This document shows positions 9,002 through 17,147 of a DNA stretch of 64,000 nt, piece after piece; the first letter of the stretch is position 1, and every line of letters starts with the position of its first letter. The notes below the pieces were generated by a model. The model saw only the letters and a program-made list of their open reading frames with translations. It searched no databases and had not been told where the DNA came from. The stretch is taken from positions 62,001 to 126,000 of the forward strand of contig JABENI010000004.1 of the NCBI GenBank assembly GCA_013332095.1. The letters run 5' to 3'. The position numbers and the translations under genes are program-made. The stretch comes from Candidatus Bathyoplasma sp. NZ. GTDB lineage: Bacteria; Bacillota_I; Bacilli_A; MAG-NZ.

Positions 9002-9823
9002 TTATTTTATTAATATTTTTACGATTTTTACACATTTTATTCTACTTAATCGATTAATTTTTTCTTTAAATATCTCTAATTCTTGATAATTTGTTGCTAA
9101 TTTAAAACAAACAGCTCCACTTCCACTCATAAGTATTTTTGAGTCAATTTTTTTTAACTGATCCAAAATTTCTTTGTATTCTGGATAAACTTTTTTACTA
9201 ATTATCTCTAAATCATTAAAAATTAATGAATCATTTATTAAATTATTTTTTATTATTTCATTTATATTCTTTTCTTTCATATCCAGCAAATCAGAATTAG
9301 TAAAAATATTTTTAGTAAGAATAGAAAAATCAGGGATAATTAATGCTACATATTGTTTAATTTCTCCTATAAATTCAAGGTTTTCCCCTCTTCCAGTGAC
9401 TATTGCTGGCTTGTTAAAAAGACAAAACACTACATCGCTCCCAACTTCTAAAGCGATAGTTTTTTTATCTTTTTCACTCATGTTTAATTTCCAAAATTGG
9501 TTCAAATAATTAATTGTTGCTGCAGCATCGGCGCTACCACCACCTAATCCGCCGCCTATGGGAATATTTTTTTTCACTGTTACTTTAATATTTTTTTCAA
9601 TTTTGTACTTCTCTTTTATTTTTTTTATTACTTTGTAAACAATGTTTTCTTTCTCAGGAATTGGCTGACTACATTCTATTATATCTTTTTCTGATTTTTG
9701 AAAGTAAAGTTCATCGTACAAGTCTATTGGAACTACAATCATTTTCAATTCATGAAAATTATCTTCTCTTTTTTTAATAACATTCAAAGTAACATTTATT
9801 TTTGCATATGCTTTTATTTTCAT
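9002..9823 (-). CDS. ispE: 4-(cytidine 5'-diphospho)-2-C-methyl-D-erythritol kinase
   Basis: GHMP-family kinase of the MEP isoprenoid pathway. The 273-aa protein has the N-terminal AYAKINVTLNV (Lys8 and Asn10 at the substrate site), the glycine-rich ATP loop PIGGGLGGGSADAA at residues 88-101 with the catalytic aspartate at 99, and the C-terminal MSGSGAVCF motif. Its presence implies use of the non-mevalonate route. The start follows AGAGGTTAAT. It lies 10 nt after yabG and upstream of spoVG, as in Bacillus. Confidence 0.95.
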   Translation of the reverse strand: MKIKAYAKINVTLNVIKKREDNFHELKMIVVPIDLYDELYFQKSEKDIIECSQPIPEKENIVYKVIKKIKEKYKIEKNIKVTVKKNIPIGGGLGGGSADAAATINYLNQFWKLNMSEKDKKTIALEVGSDVVFCLFNKPAIVTGRGENLEFIGEIKQYVALIIPDFSILTKNIFTNSDLLDMKEKNINEIIKNNLINDSLIFNDLEIISKKVYPEYKEILDQLKKIDSKILMSGSGAVCFKLATNYQELEIFKEKINRLSRIKCVKIVKILIK

Positions 9824-9833
9824 ATTAACCTCT

Positions 9834-10604
9834 TTAAATTAAAATTCTTAATTTTCCATAACTTTCTATTCCACCTAATCCATCTCTATTGATATAGGTG
9901 TGTTTAAAAATTCTTTTTACATCTATCATTTTATCAAAAGAAGTATTAGCAGCAATAATCGCTACAATTGTAGGATCATAAGCATGAATATTGACTCTTT
10001 TTGGACTAAATGCAAAATTTGAACCGGCTGCAATAAGTGCTTCAAAATGAGATTGACACGCTCCTGCTATTATGAAAACTTCATCTTTATGTGCGTTTTT
10101 TCTTATTTCTTTAACCACGTCTACAAAATATTTAGAAGAACGATAGTTTTCAATTTCTTTTATATCTTTATTATTAAATGAATCGTGTCCAGTAACTACT
10201 ACGATGTCTGGATTATATTTTTCCATTAATACCTTTATATGATTTTTCATTTCTAATTCTTTGATATAAACGCTGTTACAATATACCTTAGAAAGTTTAT
10301 ATAATTTTTCGCATTTGTTCAAATAACTTTTATCTCCATCAATATGTAAAACTTTCCCTTTAATATATCTTTTTTTTGTATTAAGCATATTATATTTTAC
10401 ATTTTCAAAATACTCTGTTTCTCTTAACGCCATATCTTTTTTGACTTTGATATTCATCGCTGTTAAATCATCAATATGTGCATTCGCTTTTAATCTAAAG
10501 TCAATTGCACTTAAATCTACTATATTATTTTCTATTTTTACTATTTCAAAATTAATATCAGAATTATATGATTTTCTAGATACAATATCGCCAACTTTAA
10601 ACAT
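9834..10604 (-). CDS. yabG: YabG-type sporulation-associated cysteine protease
   Basis: In Bacillus and Clostridium, YabG is a sporulation-specific protease that processes coat or germination proteins. The 256-aa protein has the SH3-like N-terminus MFKVGDIVSRKSY, the VVVTGHDSFNN block (His140) and the GACQSHFEALIAAGSNFAFSP block (Cys183); the family's proposed catalytic pair is a histidine and a cysteine in these two blocks. It sits between rsmA and ispE exactly as in Bacillus (veg and sspF are missing). It looks intact, so it is presumably under selection. Promoter elements were not assigned. Confidence 0.9.
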   Translation of the reverse strand: MFKVGDIVSRKSYNSDINFEIVKIENNIVDLSAIDFRLKANAHIDDLTAMNIKVKKDMALRETEYFENVKYNMLNTKKRYIKGKVLHIDGDKSYLNKCEKLYKLSKVYCNSVYIKELEMKNHIKVLMEKYNPDIVVVTGHDSFNNKDIKEIENYRSSKYFVDVVKEIRKNAHKDEVFIIAGACQSHFEALIAAGSNFAFSPKRVNIHAYDPTIVAIIAANTSFDKMIDVKRIFKHTYINRDGLGGIESYGKLRILI

Positions 10605-10653
10605 AATACCACCCCATTAACTATAAGTATGATACTATATGCATTTAGGTAAG

Positions 10654-11499
10654 TTATATTTTATTTTTTTTTAATTTTTCACTTAAATAAGCAAAATCTT
10701 CAATCGTTAAAATTTCAGCTCTGCTTCGAATATCTTTATTTAATTCAATTATTAATTTTTCAATCTCATCTCTTTCAAAGCCCAATTGCTCTTTTAAATT
10801 GTTTACTAAAGTTTTTCTTCGTTGGCAAAATGATGACTTCACTATTTTAACAAACCATTCTTCGTCTTTAACTTGAACTCTTGGCTTTTTCAAAACATCT
10901 AAAACAACAACTGCACTTCCGACACTTGGCTTAGGTAAAAAAACCTCTTTAGAAACGTTAAAAGCTATCGATGCATTAGTTTTATAACTAAGTAATATTG
11001 ATAGAGCATTATAATCTTTTGTTCCTACTATACCAGTAATTCTTTCTGCTACTTCTTTTTGCATCATTAAAACCATTTTTTTTATCTTAATATTACTTTC
11101 CAATATTTTAAATAAAATAGGAGTCGTTATATAGTACGGTAAATTAGCTACTACTGTTATTTCATCATCTTGGTATTTCGATAAATCTATTTTTAGAAAA
11201 TCTTCATTTATAATTTTTACATTATCATATTTTTCCAAACTTTCTTTTAGAACTTCAACCATGTCAGAATCTATCTCATATGCATAAACTTGTCCTGAAT
11301 TTTCGCATAATTTTTCCGTCAAAGCTCCTAATCCTGGACCGATTTCTATAACTTTACTATTTGCATCTATTTCAGCAACTTTTACTATTTTATTTAAAAT
11401 ATTAGAATCTATTAAAAAATTTTGACCAAACTTTTTTTTAGCTCTTAAATCATATTTTTTTAAAAGTTTATCAGTTTCACTATATTTACCTATTGTCAT
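10654..11499 (-). CDS. rsmA: 16S rRNA dimethyladenosine transferase
   Basis: Dimethylates two adjacent adenosines in the 3'-terminal hairpin of 16S rRNA (KsgA activity). The 281-aa protein has the KKFGQNFL entry motif, the SAM-binding EIGPGLGALTEKL, and the catalytic NLPYY. The ATG at 11499 follows AAAGGTG by 6 nt; the upstream GTG at 11508 would use that ribosome-binding site as codons. The gene overlaps the end of rnmV by 14 nt, so translation is probably coupled. rnmV-rsmA-yabG is the Bacillus order. Confidence 0.95.
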   Translation of the reverse strand: MTIGKYSETDKLLKKYDLRAKKKFGQNFLIDSNILNKIVKVAEIDANSKVIEIGPGLGALTEKLCENSGQVYAYEIDSDMVEVLKESLEKYDNVKIINEDFLKIDLSKYQDDEITVVANLPYYITTPILFKILESNIKIKKMVLMMQKEVAERITGIVGTKDYNALSILLSYKTNASIAFNVSKEVFLPKPSVGSAVVVLDVLKKPRVQVKDEEWFVKIVKSSFCQRRKTLVNNLKEQLGFERDEIEKLIIELNKDIRSRAEILTIEDFAYLSEKLKKNKI

Positions 11500-12067
11500 C
11501 GTTTTCACCTTTGATTATTTTTTCTATCTCACTGTAGTTTATTCCAAACATATTTATTTTACTTAATAATGTTTTTCCGTTTGCTTTTCCTATCATTAAT
11601 TTGTTACATAATTTAGAACGTAAAGCATTAGAGTTGGGCTTACCAATCAAATTTAAATCATATAAATTTTCTAATGTTACATCAGATTTTTTTTTATCAC
11701 TTCTTGTTTCTCCTAAATATTGAGTTAATATTTCTGTCTTAATATGTTCTATTCCAACTTTTTTTTTGTTTTTGCTTATCGCTATATTTTGTGGGACAAA
11801 TATATGTTCACATTGTTTAATAACGGATTGAATTTTTTTTCTTATTTTCTCGCCAGGTCCGTCTGGATCCAAAAGTAATACTATTGTTTTTGTTTCACTG
11901 GCAATTATTATTTCATTTAAAGTTTCTTTAGATATTTCACTACCGTTAGTAGTTATTATATTTAAATTATTGTCAATTGATTTTAATTTTGCATAATCAT
12001 TTTTGCCTTCTACAACAAAAAGTTTCGCTCTATGTTCCACATGGAACATTTTATTTTTTTCTTCCAA
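11486..12067 (-). CDS. rnmV: Ribonuclease M5 (5S rRNA maturation)
   Basis: Toprim-domain endonuclease that matures 5S rRNA precursors. Motifs seen: LFVVEGKNDYAKL (the toprim glutamate) and LLLDPDGPGEKIRKKI (the DxD pair), followed by the C-terminal region typical of the M5 family. Length is 187-193 aa. Two starts are possible: TTG at 12067, 5 nt after GAGGAAG, and ATG at 12049, inside a palindrome that also looks like a ParB site. It is the first gene of the rnmV-rsmA-yabG-ispE group. Confidence 0.93.
   Translation of the reverse strand: MEEKNKMFHVEHRAKLFVVEGKNDYAKLKSIDNNLNIITTNGSEISKETLNEIIIASETKTIVLLLDPDGPGEKIRKKIQSVIKQCEHIFVPQNIAISKNKKKVGIEHIKTEILTQYLGETRSDKKKSDVTLENLYDLNLIGKPNSNALRSKLCNKLMIGKANGKTLLSKINMFGINYSEIEKIIKGENDDNR
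12032..12049. promoter_or_regulatory. parS-like palindrome at the start of rnmV
   Basis: TGTTCCA-CA-TGGAACA (12033-12048) matches the layout of the firmicute ParB/Spo0J site TGTTTCA-CG-TGAAACA, with compensating changes in both arms. The same 16 bases recur at 12326-12341. Chromosomal parS sites cluster near oriC, and this one is about 17 kb away. Confidence 0.65.
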
Positions 12068-12598
12068 TTTATCTTCCTCTTACTTTTTTGTGTAACCACA
12101 CTGTATTTTCATATATTTAATTAACAATCAGCACTTAAATCTATTTTCCAACAACAACAATTTTATTATTTTTGATTTTAATTTTTATTAGTAGTTTAAA
12201 TTACTTATAAAATCTTAAAGGTTTTTTAACGCTTTTTAATGTTTTTTCACTTGCATTGATGTCATTTGGAAATCTTTTTATAAAAACTAATAACTTAAAA
12301 ACTATTTTTAGAAGAATACTCTCAATGTTCCACATGGAACATTGTTTTCTCTTTAACTACATACTATCATATATCTACATCTAATTAAAGATAATCAATC
12401 TTTTTTTTATACACGTGTAAATCAAATATCATAATAAAAGAAATTAATATAAAAAATCTTTTTGCAAATAGCAAGATTCAAAATAAAGAAAACGAGCAAT
12501 TTAATTATATTGAGAAAAAATATTATGTAATAAAGATTAAACAATGTACAACTAATAATATTTCACTAATGATAAATATTAATTTAATATTTAGAAAT
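12068..12598. other. Gene-free region containing a parS-like site
   Basis: About 530 bases with no convincing gene. It holds the second parS-like palindrome (12323-12344). The promoter of rnmV must lie in its left part on the minus strand, but no clear -35/-10 pair stands out. An open frame on the plus strand (12395-12640) has no usual start codon and runs through the MFS terminator, so it is not called. Confidence 0.6.
12323..12344. promoter_or_regulatory. Second parS-like palindrome
   Basis: CAATGTTCCA-CA-TGGAACATTG: a 10-bp inverted repeat with a 2-bp centre. The 16-bp core is identical to the copy at 12033-12048, 293 bp away. It is intergenic, so the sequence is not constrained by coding. 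Confidence 0.7.
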
Positions 12599-12635
12599 AA
12601 AAAAATACTACATAAATATTTAAAAAAATGTAGTA
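12599..12635 (-). terminator. Rho-independent terminator of the MFS gene
   Basis: TACTACAT (12606-12613) pairs with ATGTAGTA (12628-12635); on the minus strand it is followed by a run of seven T. It starts next to the MFS stop codon. Confidence 0.75.
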
Positions 12636-12636
12636 G

Positions 12637-13842
12637 TTAATTTTTCAGTTTATCGTTTTTTGATACATTGAGATTAATTAAATTTAATAGCACGTATCCT
12701 ATCCCAATGCAAATCCATATTTCTGTAATGGTAAAGATATTTGCCATATTAGAGAATATTAATAAAAATATAATTGAACTTATTTGTACTAAAGTTCCTG
12801 ATACAGATAAGATAGTAGTTTTTTCTTCTTGATCGGTTATTATGATATTAGAAAAATTTCCCAGCAAACTAAAAACCATCCCTCTACCAATTTGACTAAT
12901 GAAAAATAGTATAACTGGTAAAGATGAATGTTTTATATTTCCAGCAAGTATAATAAGAGGTATCCCTAGTAAAAATGTTGCAATTATAATTTTAATTTTT
13001 ATTTTAATTTTTAATATGCTATATAACAGTCCGCCAATAATGGTTCCTATTATCATTGCAGTAAATGCTAATTGTTTATTTATATTGTAATCTCTAGTTA
13101 ATATTATTGGCCAATATTGATATATTCCTTGAGATAGGGCAACAAACAGACAATAAAAAGCAATATATTTAGTGTATATTTTACTAGTGAAAACATTTTT
13201 TAAATTATTGATAAAATCTTTATTGTAAAATAATATTTTTTTCTTTATCGATTTATTATCTTTAATTTTCATGATTTTCATAAATAATATTATCAAAAAG
13301 AAAAGTATTAACATGGCAATAGCTGATACATAGAAAGGTAGTGAAATATTTTTTCCATATAAATATATTCCAATAGAGCCACTGGTAAATGCTGCTGTAT
13401 ATGTACCTACAGTTATGAAACCAAATACCTTAGCTGGTATTTCTGTTTTTAATTCATTTTGAAAAATATGATTTATAAAAGAAAGTAATGTCCCAGAGTT
13501 AGCGGCAAATGCAATTCCATAAATAAACTCAGCACTTGCAAATTGAAAGTAAGTAGTCGCATTTGCTAAGACAATAAATGATATAATTGCAATAATATTA
13601 GATAATAAGAATATTTTCATTCTCCCAAATCTATCTGCCAGATATCCACAAGGTATTTCAAAAATCATCCAAGCAATAATTTGAAATATTTTTATGCTAG
13701 TAACATCAGCAATTGTTAGAGTTCTTTCAAGATAGTAAAGAGAATATATTCCTTGAAAAAATGTTCTGCTAAATTCAAACAACACACTCGCAACTATAAA
13801 AAATGTTATAACTGTTATTTGTTTATTTCTTACAATTTTCAA
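12637..13842 (-). CDS. Major facilitator superfamily transporter
   Basis: A 401-aa integral membrane protein with about twelve hydrophobic segments and the MFS motif A loop GYLADRFGRMKIF between TM2 and TM3. The central cytoplasmic loop (IKDNKSIKKKILFYNKDF, around residue 193) separates the two six-helix halves. Drug or metabolite export is typical, but the substrate cannot be read from the sequence. The start is a TTG, 9 nt after AAGGAGG; the ATG between them is followed at once by a stop. It is transcribed alone, with its own terminator, between the ribosomal-maturation genes and pta, which is not the Bacillus context. Confidence 0.85.
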   Translation of the reverse strand: MKIVRNKQITVITFFIVASVLFEFSRTFFQGIYSLYYLERTLTIADVTSIKIFQIIAWMIFEIPCGYLADRFGRMKIFLLSNIIAIISFIVLANATTYFQFASAEFIYGIAFAANSGTLLSFINHIFQNELKTEIPAKVFGFITVGTYTAAFTSGSIGIYLYGKNISLPFYVSAIAMLILFFLIILFMKIMKIKDNKSIKKKILFYNKDFINNLKNVFTSKIYTKYIAFYCLFVALSQGIYQYWPIILTRDYNINKQLAFTAMIIGTIIGGLLYSILKIKIKIKIIIATFLLGIPLIILAGNIKHSSLPVILFFISQIGRGMVFSLLGNFSNIIITDQEEKTTILSVSGTLVQISSIIFLLIFSNMANIFTITEIWICIGIGYVLLNLINLNVSKNDKLKN

Positions 13843-13999
13843 TTACATTTACCTCCTTATAAGAGTTTAAAATGTTTTGTATTGTGATAGTAATTATTGT
13901 AAAAAATCAATAGAAAAGCAGATGTTTTTAAAATTTTTATCAAAAATGTGATTTATCTTCTCAATAGTTTTGAGCAGGAGATTCTAAAAACATTATTTT

Positions 14000-14968
14000 T
14001 TATAATATTAATGTTTGCATTGCTGTTACAATAACTGTTTTATAAACATCCTCACTATTGCATCCTCTTGATAAATCATTTACGGGTAATTTTAATCCTG
14101 CTAAAAATGGTCCTAATGCTTCGAATCCACCAACTCTTTGAAAAATTTTGTAGCCTATATTCCCAGAATTTAAATCAGGAAATATAAATATATTTACTTT
14201 CCCAGCAATGGTTGAAGTAGGATATTTCATTGTAGCAACTTTTGGAACATATGCAGAATCAAATTGCATTTCTCCATCTATTAATAAATTTGGATTTTTT
14301 TCATTCGCAATTCTAACTGCTTCACGAATTTTTTTAGTTTCTTCGGTCACAGCAGAACCGTTAGTTGAAAATGACAGCATTCCTATTTTTGGATCTATGC
14401 CAAAATTTCTCGCAATAGACGCTGACTCAATTGCGAATTCAGCTAAATTCTCTGAACTTGGGTTAGGATTAATAGCACAATCGGCCATAATGTATTTTTC
14501 TTCACCTTTAAGCATTACAAAATATCCAAACGCCCTGTTCACTCCAGCCTTAGTTTTTATAATTTGTAATGCCGGTTTTACCGTATCCGTTGTTGAATGA
14601 GTTGCTCCAGACACAAGTCCATCAGCTTCCCCCATATAAACTAACATTGTAGAAAAATAATTAGGATCCCTTAAAAGTTTTTTCGCTTCTTCTTTTGTAA
14701 TTTTATTTTTTCTTCGCTCTAAAAGTTTTTCTAACATCTCATCATATTTATTGTAGTTTTCGGGGTCAATTATCTCGATTCCATAAGTTTTTTCATCAAA
14801 AGACAAATTTTCAGCATTTCCAATAAAGATCGGTATTACTAAATTTTCTTTTGCTAGTCTTATAGCTGCTGAGTATATTCTTTCATCTTCTGATTCTGGT
14901 AAAACTATTTTTATTTTTTTATCAATTATTTTTTTCTTTAATTCAACAAACAAATCTATATCTGACAT
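14000..14968 (-). CDS. pta: Phosphate acetyltransferase
   Basis: Interconverts acetyl-CoA and acetyl phosphate; with acetate kinase (not in this window) it gives ATP from overflow or fermentative metabolism. The 322-aa length is that of the short single-domain enzyme. Family segments seen include KIVLPESEDERI at the N-terminus, DGLVSGATHSTTDTV, and the C-terminal PVNDLSRGC. The start follows GTGGAGGAATACGA. It is monocistronic and divergent from cwlJ. Confidence 0.94.
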   Translation of the reverse strand: MSDIDLFVELKKKIIDKKIKIVLPESEDERIYSAAIRLAKENLVIPIFIGNAENLSFDEKTYGIEIIDPENYNKYDEMLEKLLERRKNKITKEEAKKLLRDPNYFSTMLVYMGEADGLVSGATHSTTDTVKPALQIIKTKAGVNRAFGYFVMLKGEEKYIMADCAINPNPSSENLAEFAIESASIARNFGIDPKIGMLSFSTNGSAVTEETKKIREAVRIANEKNPNLLIDGEMQFDSAYVPKVATMKYPTSTIAGKVNIFIFPDLNSGNIGYKIFQRVGGFEALGPFLAGLKLPVNDLSRGCNSEDVYKTVIVTAMQTLIL

Positions 14969-15055
14969 TCGTATTCCTCCACAATATTATTCAAGTATAT
15001 TATACATTACTTTTTGATTTTTTTACATATTAATTTTAATTTTTTATATATTTTT

Positions 15056-15084
15056 GTATATTATTTTACAAAACAGCATAAAGT
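15056..15084 (+). promoter_or_regulatory. Putative sigma-E-like promoter of cwlJ-gerQ
   Basis: GTATATT (15056-15062), a 14-nt spacer and CATAAAGT (15077-15084) approximate the Bacillus mother-cell sigma-E pattern (kmATATT, 13-15 nt, CATACAnT), with one mismatch in each element, 17 nt before the cwlJ start codon. Bacillus cwlJ and gerQ are mother-cell genes. In such AT-rich sequence this match is suggestive only. Confidence 0.4.
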
Positions 15085-15100
15085 TGATTGAGGTGATTAA

Positions 15101-15520
15101 ATGGCTGTTGTTAAAACAACTAGCGCAGAGACAAAATTATTAGCTAGACTAATGCGAGCTGAAGCTGAAGGAGAAGGAAGTTTAGGGATGTTATTGGTAG
15201 GAAATGTAGGGGTCAATAGAGTACGCTCTGATTGCTTAGATTTCAAAGATATTAACACCTTATCTCAAATGGTGTACCAATCTCCCGGTGGTTTCGAGGC
15301 AACCACAAATTCTTATTTTTACCAAGCTGCCAGAGAAAAAGATATTACCCTCGCTAAACGCGTTATTAAAGGCGAAAGATTTGTCCCTGCTACTACAGCT
15401 TTGTGGTTTTATAACCCTTTTGAACAATCATGTAAAACACAATGGTTTGGACAATGGAATTCGGGTAAATATAAATCACATTGTTTTTATCAACCACTTG
15501 CCTCAGAAAATTGTTACTAA
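15101..15520 (+). CDS. cwlJ: CwlJ-type spore cortex-lytic hydrolase
   Basis: Member of the SleB/CwlJ hydrolase family (Hydrolase_2 fold); in Bacillus, CwlJ degrades the muramic-delta-lactam peptidoglycan of the spore cortex in germination. The 139-aa protein consists of the catalytic domain alone, with LLARLMRAEAEGEG (the conserved acidic residues), VGVNRV, the PGGFEAT segment and ALWFYNP. There is no signal peptide or binding domain, as in CwlJ and unlike SleB. The start follows GAGGTGATTAA. The next gene is gerQ after 11 nt, the partner needed to place CwlJ in the Bacillus spore coat. Confidence 0.92.
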   Translation: MAVVKTTSAETKLLARLMRAEAEGEGSLGMLLVGNVGVNRVRSDCLDFKDINTLSQMVYQSPGGFEATTNSYFYQAAREKDITLAKRVIKGERFVPATTALWFYNPFEQSCKTQWFGQWNSGKYKSHCFYQPLASENCY

Positions 15521-15531
15521 TGGAGGAAAAA

Positions 15532-16008
15532 ATGATTCAATATTACCAACAACCATCTTATGGTCAACAACCTGTATCTCCACCCCCTGTTACTCAACAA
15601 CCTTATCCAGGATATAATTATCAACAACAACCTGGTATACCCATGCAGGAACAGGTAGGATACCCACAGCAACAACCAGTTGCTCCCCCCCTGAGCGCTC
15701 AACCAGTACCGAATGGTCAACCACAACTGCCTTTCTTTGAACAGTCTTACATTGAAAATATCTTAAGATTAAATTTAGGTAAAGTTGCAACTATTTATAT
15801 GAGTTTCGAAAACACACAATGGGGTAGCAAAATTTTTAAAGGCGTTTTAGAAGCTGCTGGGAAGGATCATATTATCATCAGTGACCCAGTTACTAATATG
15901 CGTTATTTATTATTAACCATTTACTTAAATTATATTACATTCGATGAAGAAATTAATTATGAATATCCGTTCGGCGGCAGAAATAAACAATCAGATAAAA
16001 ACAAGTAA
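15532..16008 (+). CDS. gerQ: Spore coat protein GerQ
   Basis: In Bacillus, GerQ is a coat protein required for CwlJ localisation and is cross-linked by transglutaminase. Residues 1-65 are a low-complexity Gln/Pro/Tyr-rich region (QQP, YQQ and PPP repeats), suited to glutamine cross-linking. The remainder is the conserved domain: EQSYIENILRLNLGKVATIY, GVLEAAGKDHIIISDP and FDEEINYEYPFGG. Length is 158 aa. The ATG at 15532 follows TGGAGGAAAAA; upstream in-frame codons would overlap cwlJ. The tandem cwlJ-gerQ arrangement occurs in Bacillus cereus-group genomes. A palindromic terminator follows the stop. Confidence 0.93.
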   Translation: MIQYYQQPSYGQQPVSPPPVTQQPYPGYNYQQQPGIPMQEQVGYPQQQPVAPPLSAQPVPNGQPQLPFFEQSYIENILRLNLGKVATIYMSFENTQWGSKIFKGVLEAAGKDHIIISDPVTNMRYLLLTIYLNYITFDEEINYEYPFGGRNKQSDKNK

Positions 16009-16038
16009 AATAGAAAGTGAATATTCACTTTCTATTTT
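16007..16038. terminator. Bidirectional terminator between gerQ and the Gx transporter gene
   Basis: A perfect 32-bp palindrome, AAAATAGAAAGTGAAT and its inverse, with T tracts available in both directions. It separates converging genes. Confidence 0.85.
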
Positions 16039-16041
16039 TTC

Positions 16042-16563
16042 TTAAAAATTTAGATTTTCATTGCTGTCCAAATATTTTTTTAATTTAATTGTAACAAAGC
16101 CTATGAGCACACCAGTAAATAATGAAATTAAAGAAAGTCTTATAAAATGTAAAGAAATTACTTCAATACTGATATTATAAATTATTGTCACTACAATAAT
16201 TTGGGTAGTTATATGGATAAAACTTCCTGCTACGCTTACTCCAATCAAACTAAATACATTTGTTTTTTTATAGATATAAAACATAAAAATAAAACTTAAA
16301 AGACTAGCAAAAATACTGATTACAAAAGTTATAAGTGACCCTAGAATAAAGCTGACTAAAATAGATTTTAAAATTACTAATATTAAACAATCTTTAAATT
16401 TAAACTTAGTAACAAATAACAAAACTATAATATTAGCTAACCCTAATTTAGTATAAGCAAAGAAAGCAACCGCTACACTTATTTGAGCATCAATAACACC
16501 AATAATTACAGATAGCGATACCATTATAGCAATTAGTACTAATTTTCTGGTATTATTTATCAT
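16042..16563 (-). CDS. Gx transporter family membrane protein (HepS1/Hpre_diP_synt_I type)
   Basis: A 173-aa protein with five or six hydrophobic segments and almost no soluble part. The sequence around residues 28-48 (ISVAVAFFAYTKLGLANIIVLL) is the hallmark of the Gx transporter family, formerly labelled heptaprenyl diphosphate synthase component I and now thought to resemble S components of ECF-type transporters. No substrate can be assigned. It is transcribed alone, convergent with gerQ. A clear ribosome-binding site is not obvious upstream of the ATG. Confidence 0.75.
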   Translation of the reverse strand: MINNTRKLVLIAIMVSLSVIIGVIDAQISVAVAFFAYTKLGLANIIVLLFVTKFKFKDCLILVILKSILVSFILGSLITFVISIFASLLSFIFMFYIYKKTNVFSLIGVSVAGSFIHITTQIIVVTIIYNISIEVISLHFIRLSLISLFTGVLIGFVTIKLKKYLDSNENLNF

Positions 16564-16638
16564 CTTTCATTAAATTATATAAATTTAAAATTATCATAAT
16601 TTTATATCTCCTAACTCCTTATAACTTATCTTTTAAAT

Positions 16639-16675
16639 TATATCATAAATAAATAAAAAATTTCTTTATGATATA
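16639..16675. repeat. Inverted repeat upstream of the HIT gene
   Basis: TATATCATAAA (16639-16649) and TTTATGATATA (16665-16675) are a perfect 11-bp inverted repeat with a 15-nt spacer, lying just upstream of the TATAAT at 16690-16695. It could be an operator or a weak hairpin; no T tract follows. Confidence 0.5.
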
Positions 16676-16712
16676 AGAAATAAATACTATATAATAAGTA
16701 GAGGTGAAAAAA

Positions 16713-17123
16713 ATGAATGATTGTATTTTTTGTAAAATTGCAAAGAAAGAGATTCCTTCTCATACTGTCTACGAAGATAAAAATGTCTATGCATTTTTAG
16801 ATATTAATCCACTGACAAAAGGACATACTTTAGTCATTCCGAAAAAACATATCGTTGATATATTTGAAATGTCTGAAGAAGATGCTAGCAAAATTTTCTC
16901 TGTAATTCCAAAAATATCAAAAATACTAGAAGAAAATTTAAATATGATAGGGTTAAATATTATTAACAATAACAAGCCTCCTTATCAAGATATTCTCCAT
17001 TATCATTTACATTTAATTCCTAGATATGAAGATGACAAATTGATTATTGAAGGGGAAAACAAAAATTTTACCCAAGACCAACTAACCCAATTAGCGATAA
17101 AATTTAAAGAAAAAAAGTTATAG
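16713..17123 (+). CDS. HIT family nucleotide-binding protein
   Basis: Histidine-triad hydrolase, generally acting on nucleoside phosphoramidates or dinucleotides. The 136-aa protein has the N-terminal CIFCKIAKKEIPS zinc-type motif, the NPLTKGHTLVIPKKH block and the catalytic triad HYHLHLIPRY near its end. The ATG at 16713 follows GAGGTG by 6 nt; the GTG at 16704 lies inside that ribosome-binding site. It is single, with TATAAT at 16690-16695 and a shared terminator with serS downstream. Confidence 0.9.
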   Translation: MNDCIFCKIAKKEIPSHTVYEDKNVYAFLDINPLTKGHTLVIPKKHIVDIFEMSEEDASKIFSVIPKISKILEENLNMIGLNIINNNKPPYQDILHYHLHLIPRYEDDKLIIEGENKNFTQDQLTQLAIKFKEKKL

Positions 17124-17147
17124 AAGATTAATTTTCTATAACTTTTT
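17112..17147. terminator. Bidirectional terminator between hit and serS
   Basis: AAAAAGTTATAGAA (17112-17125) pairs with TTCTATAACTTTTT (17134-17147). The hairpin overlaps the ends of both converging genes and has T tracts on both sides. Confidence 0.85.

Noticed and set aside
12395-12640. Open frame of 82 codons on the plus strand in the gene-free region.
   Set aside because: There is no usual start codon near its beginning, the composition is mostly Lys/Ile/Asn as expected of AT-rich chance frames, and it runs through the MFS terminator.
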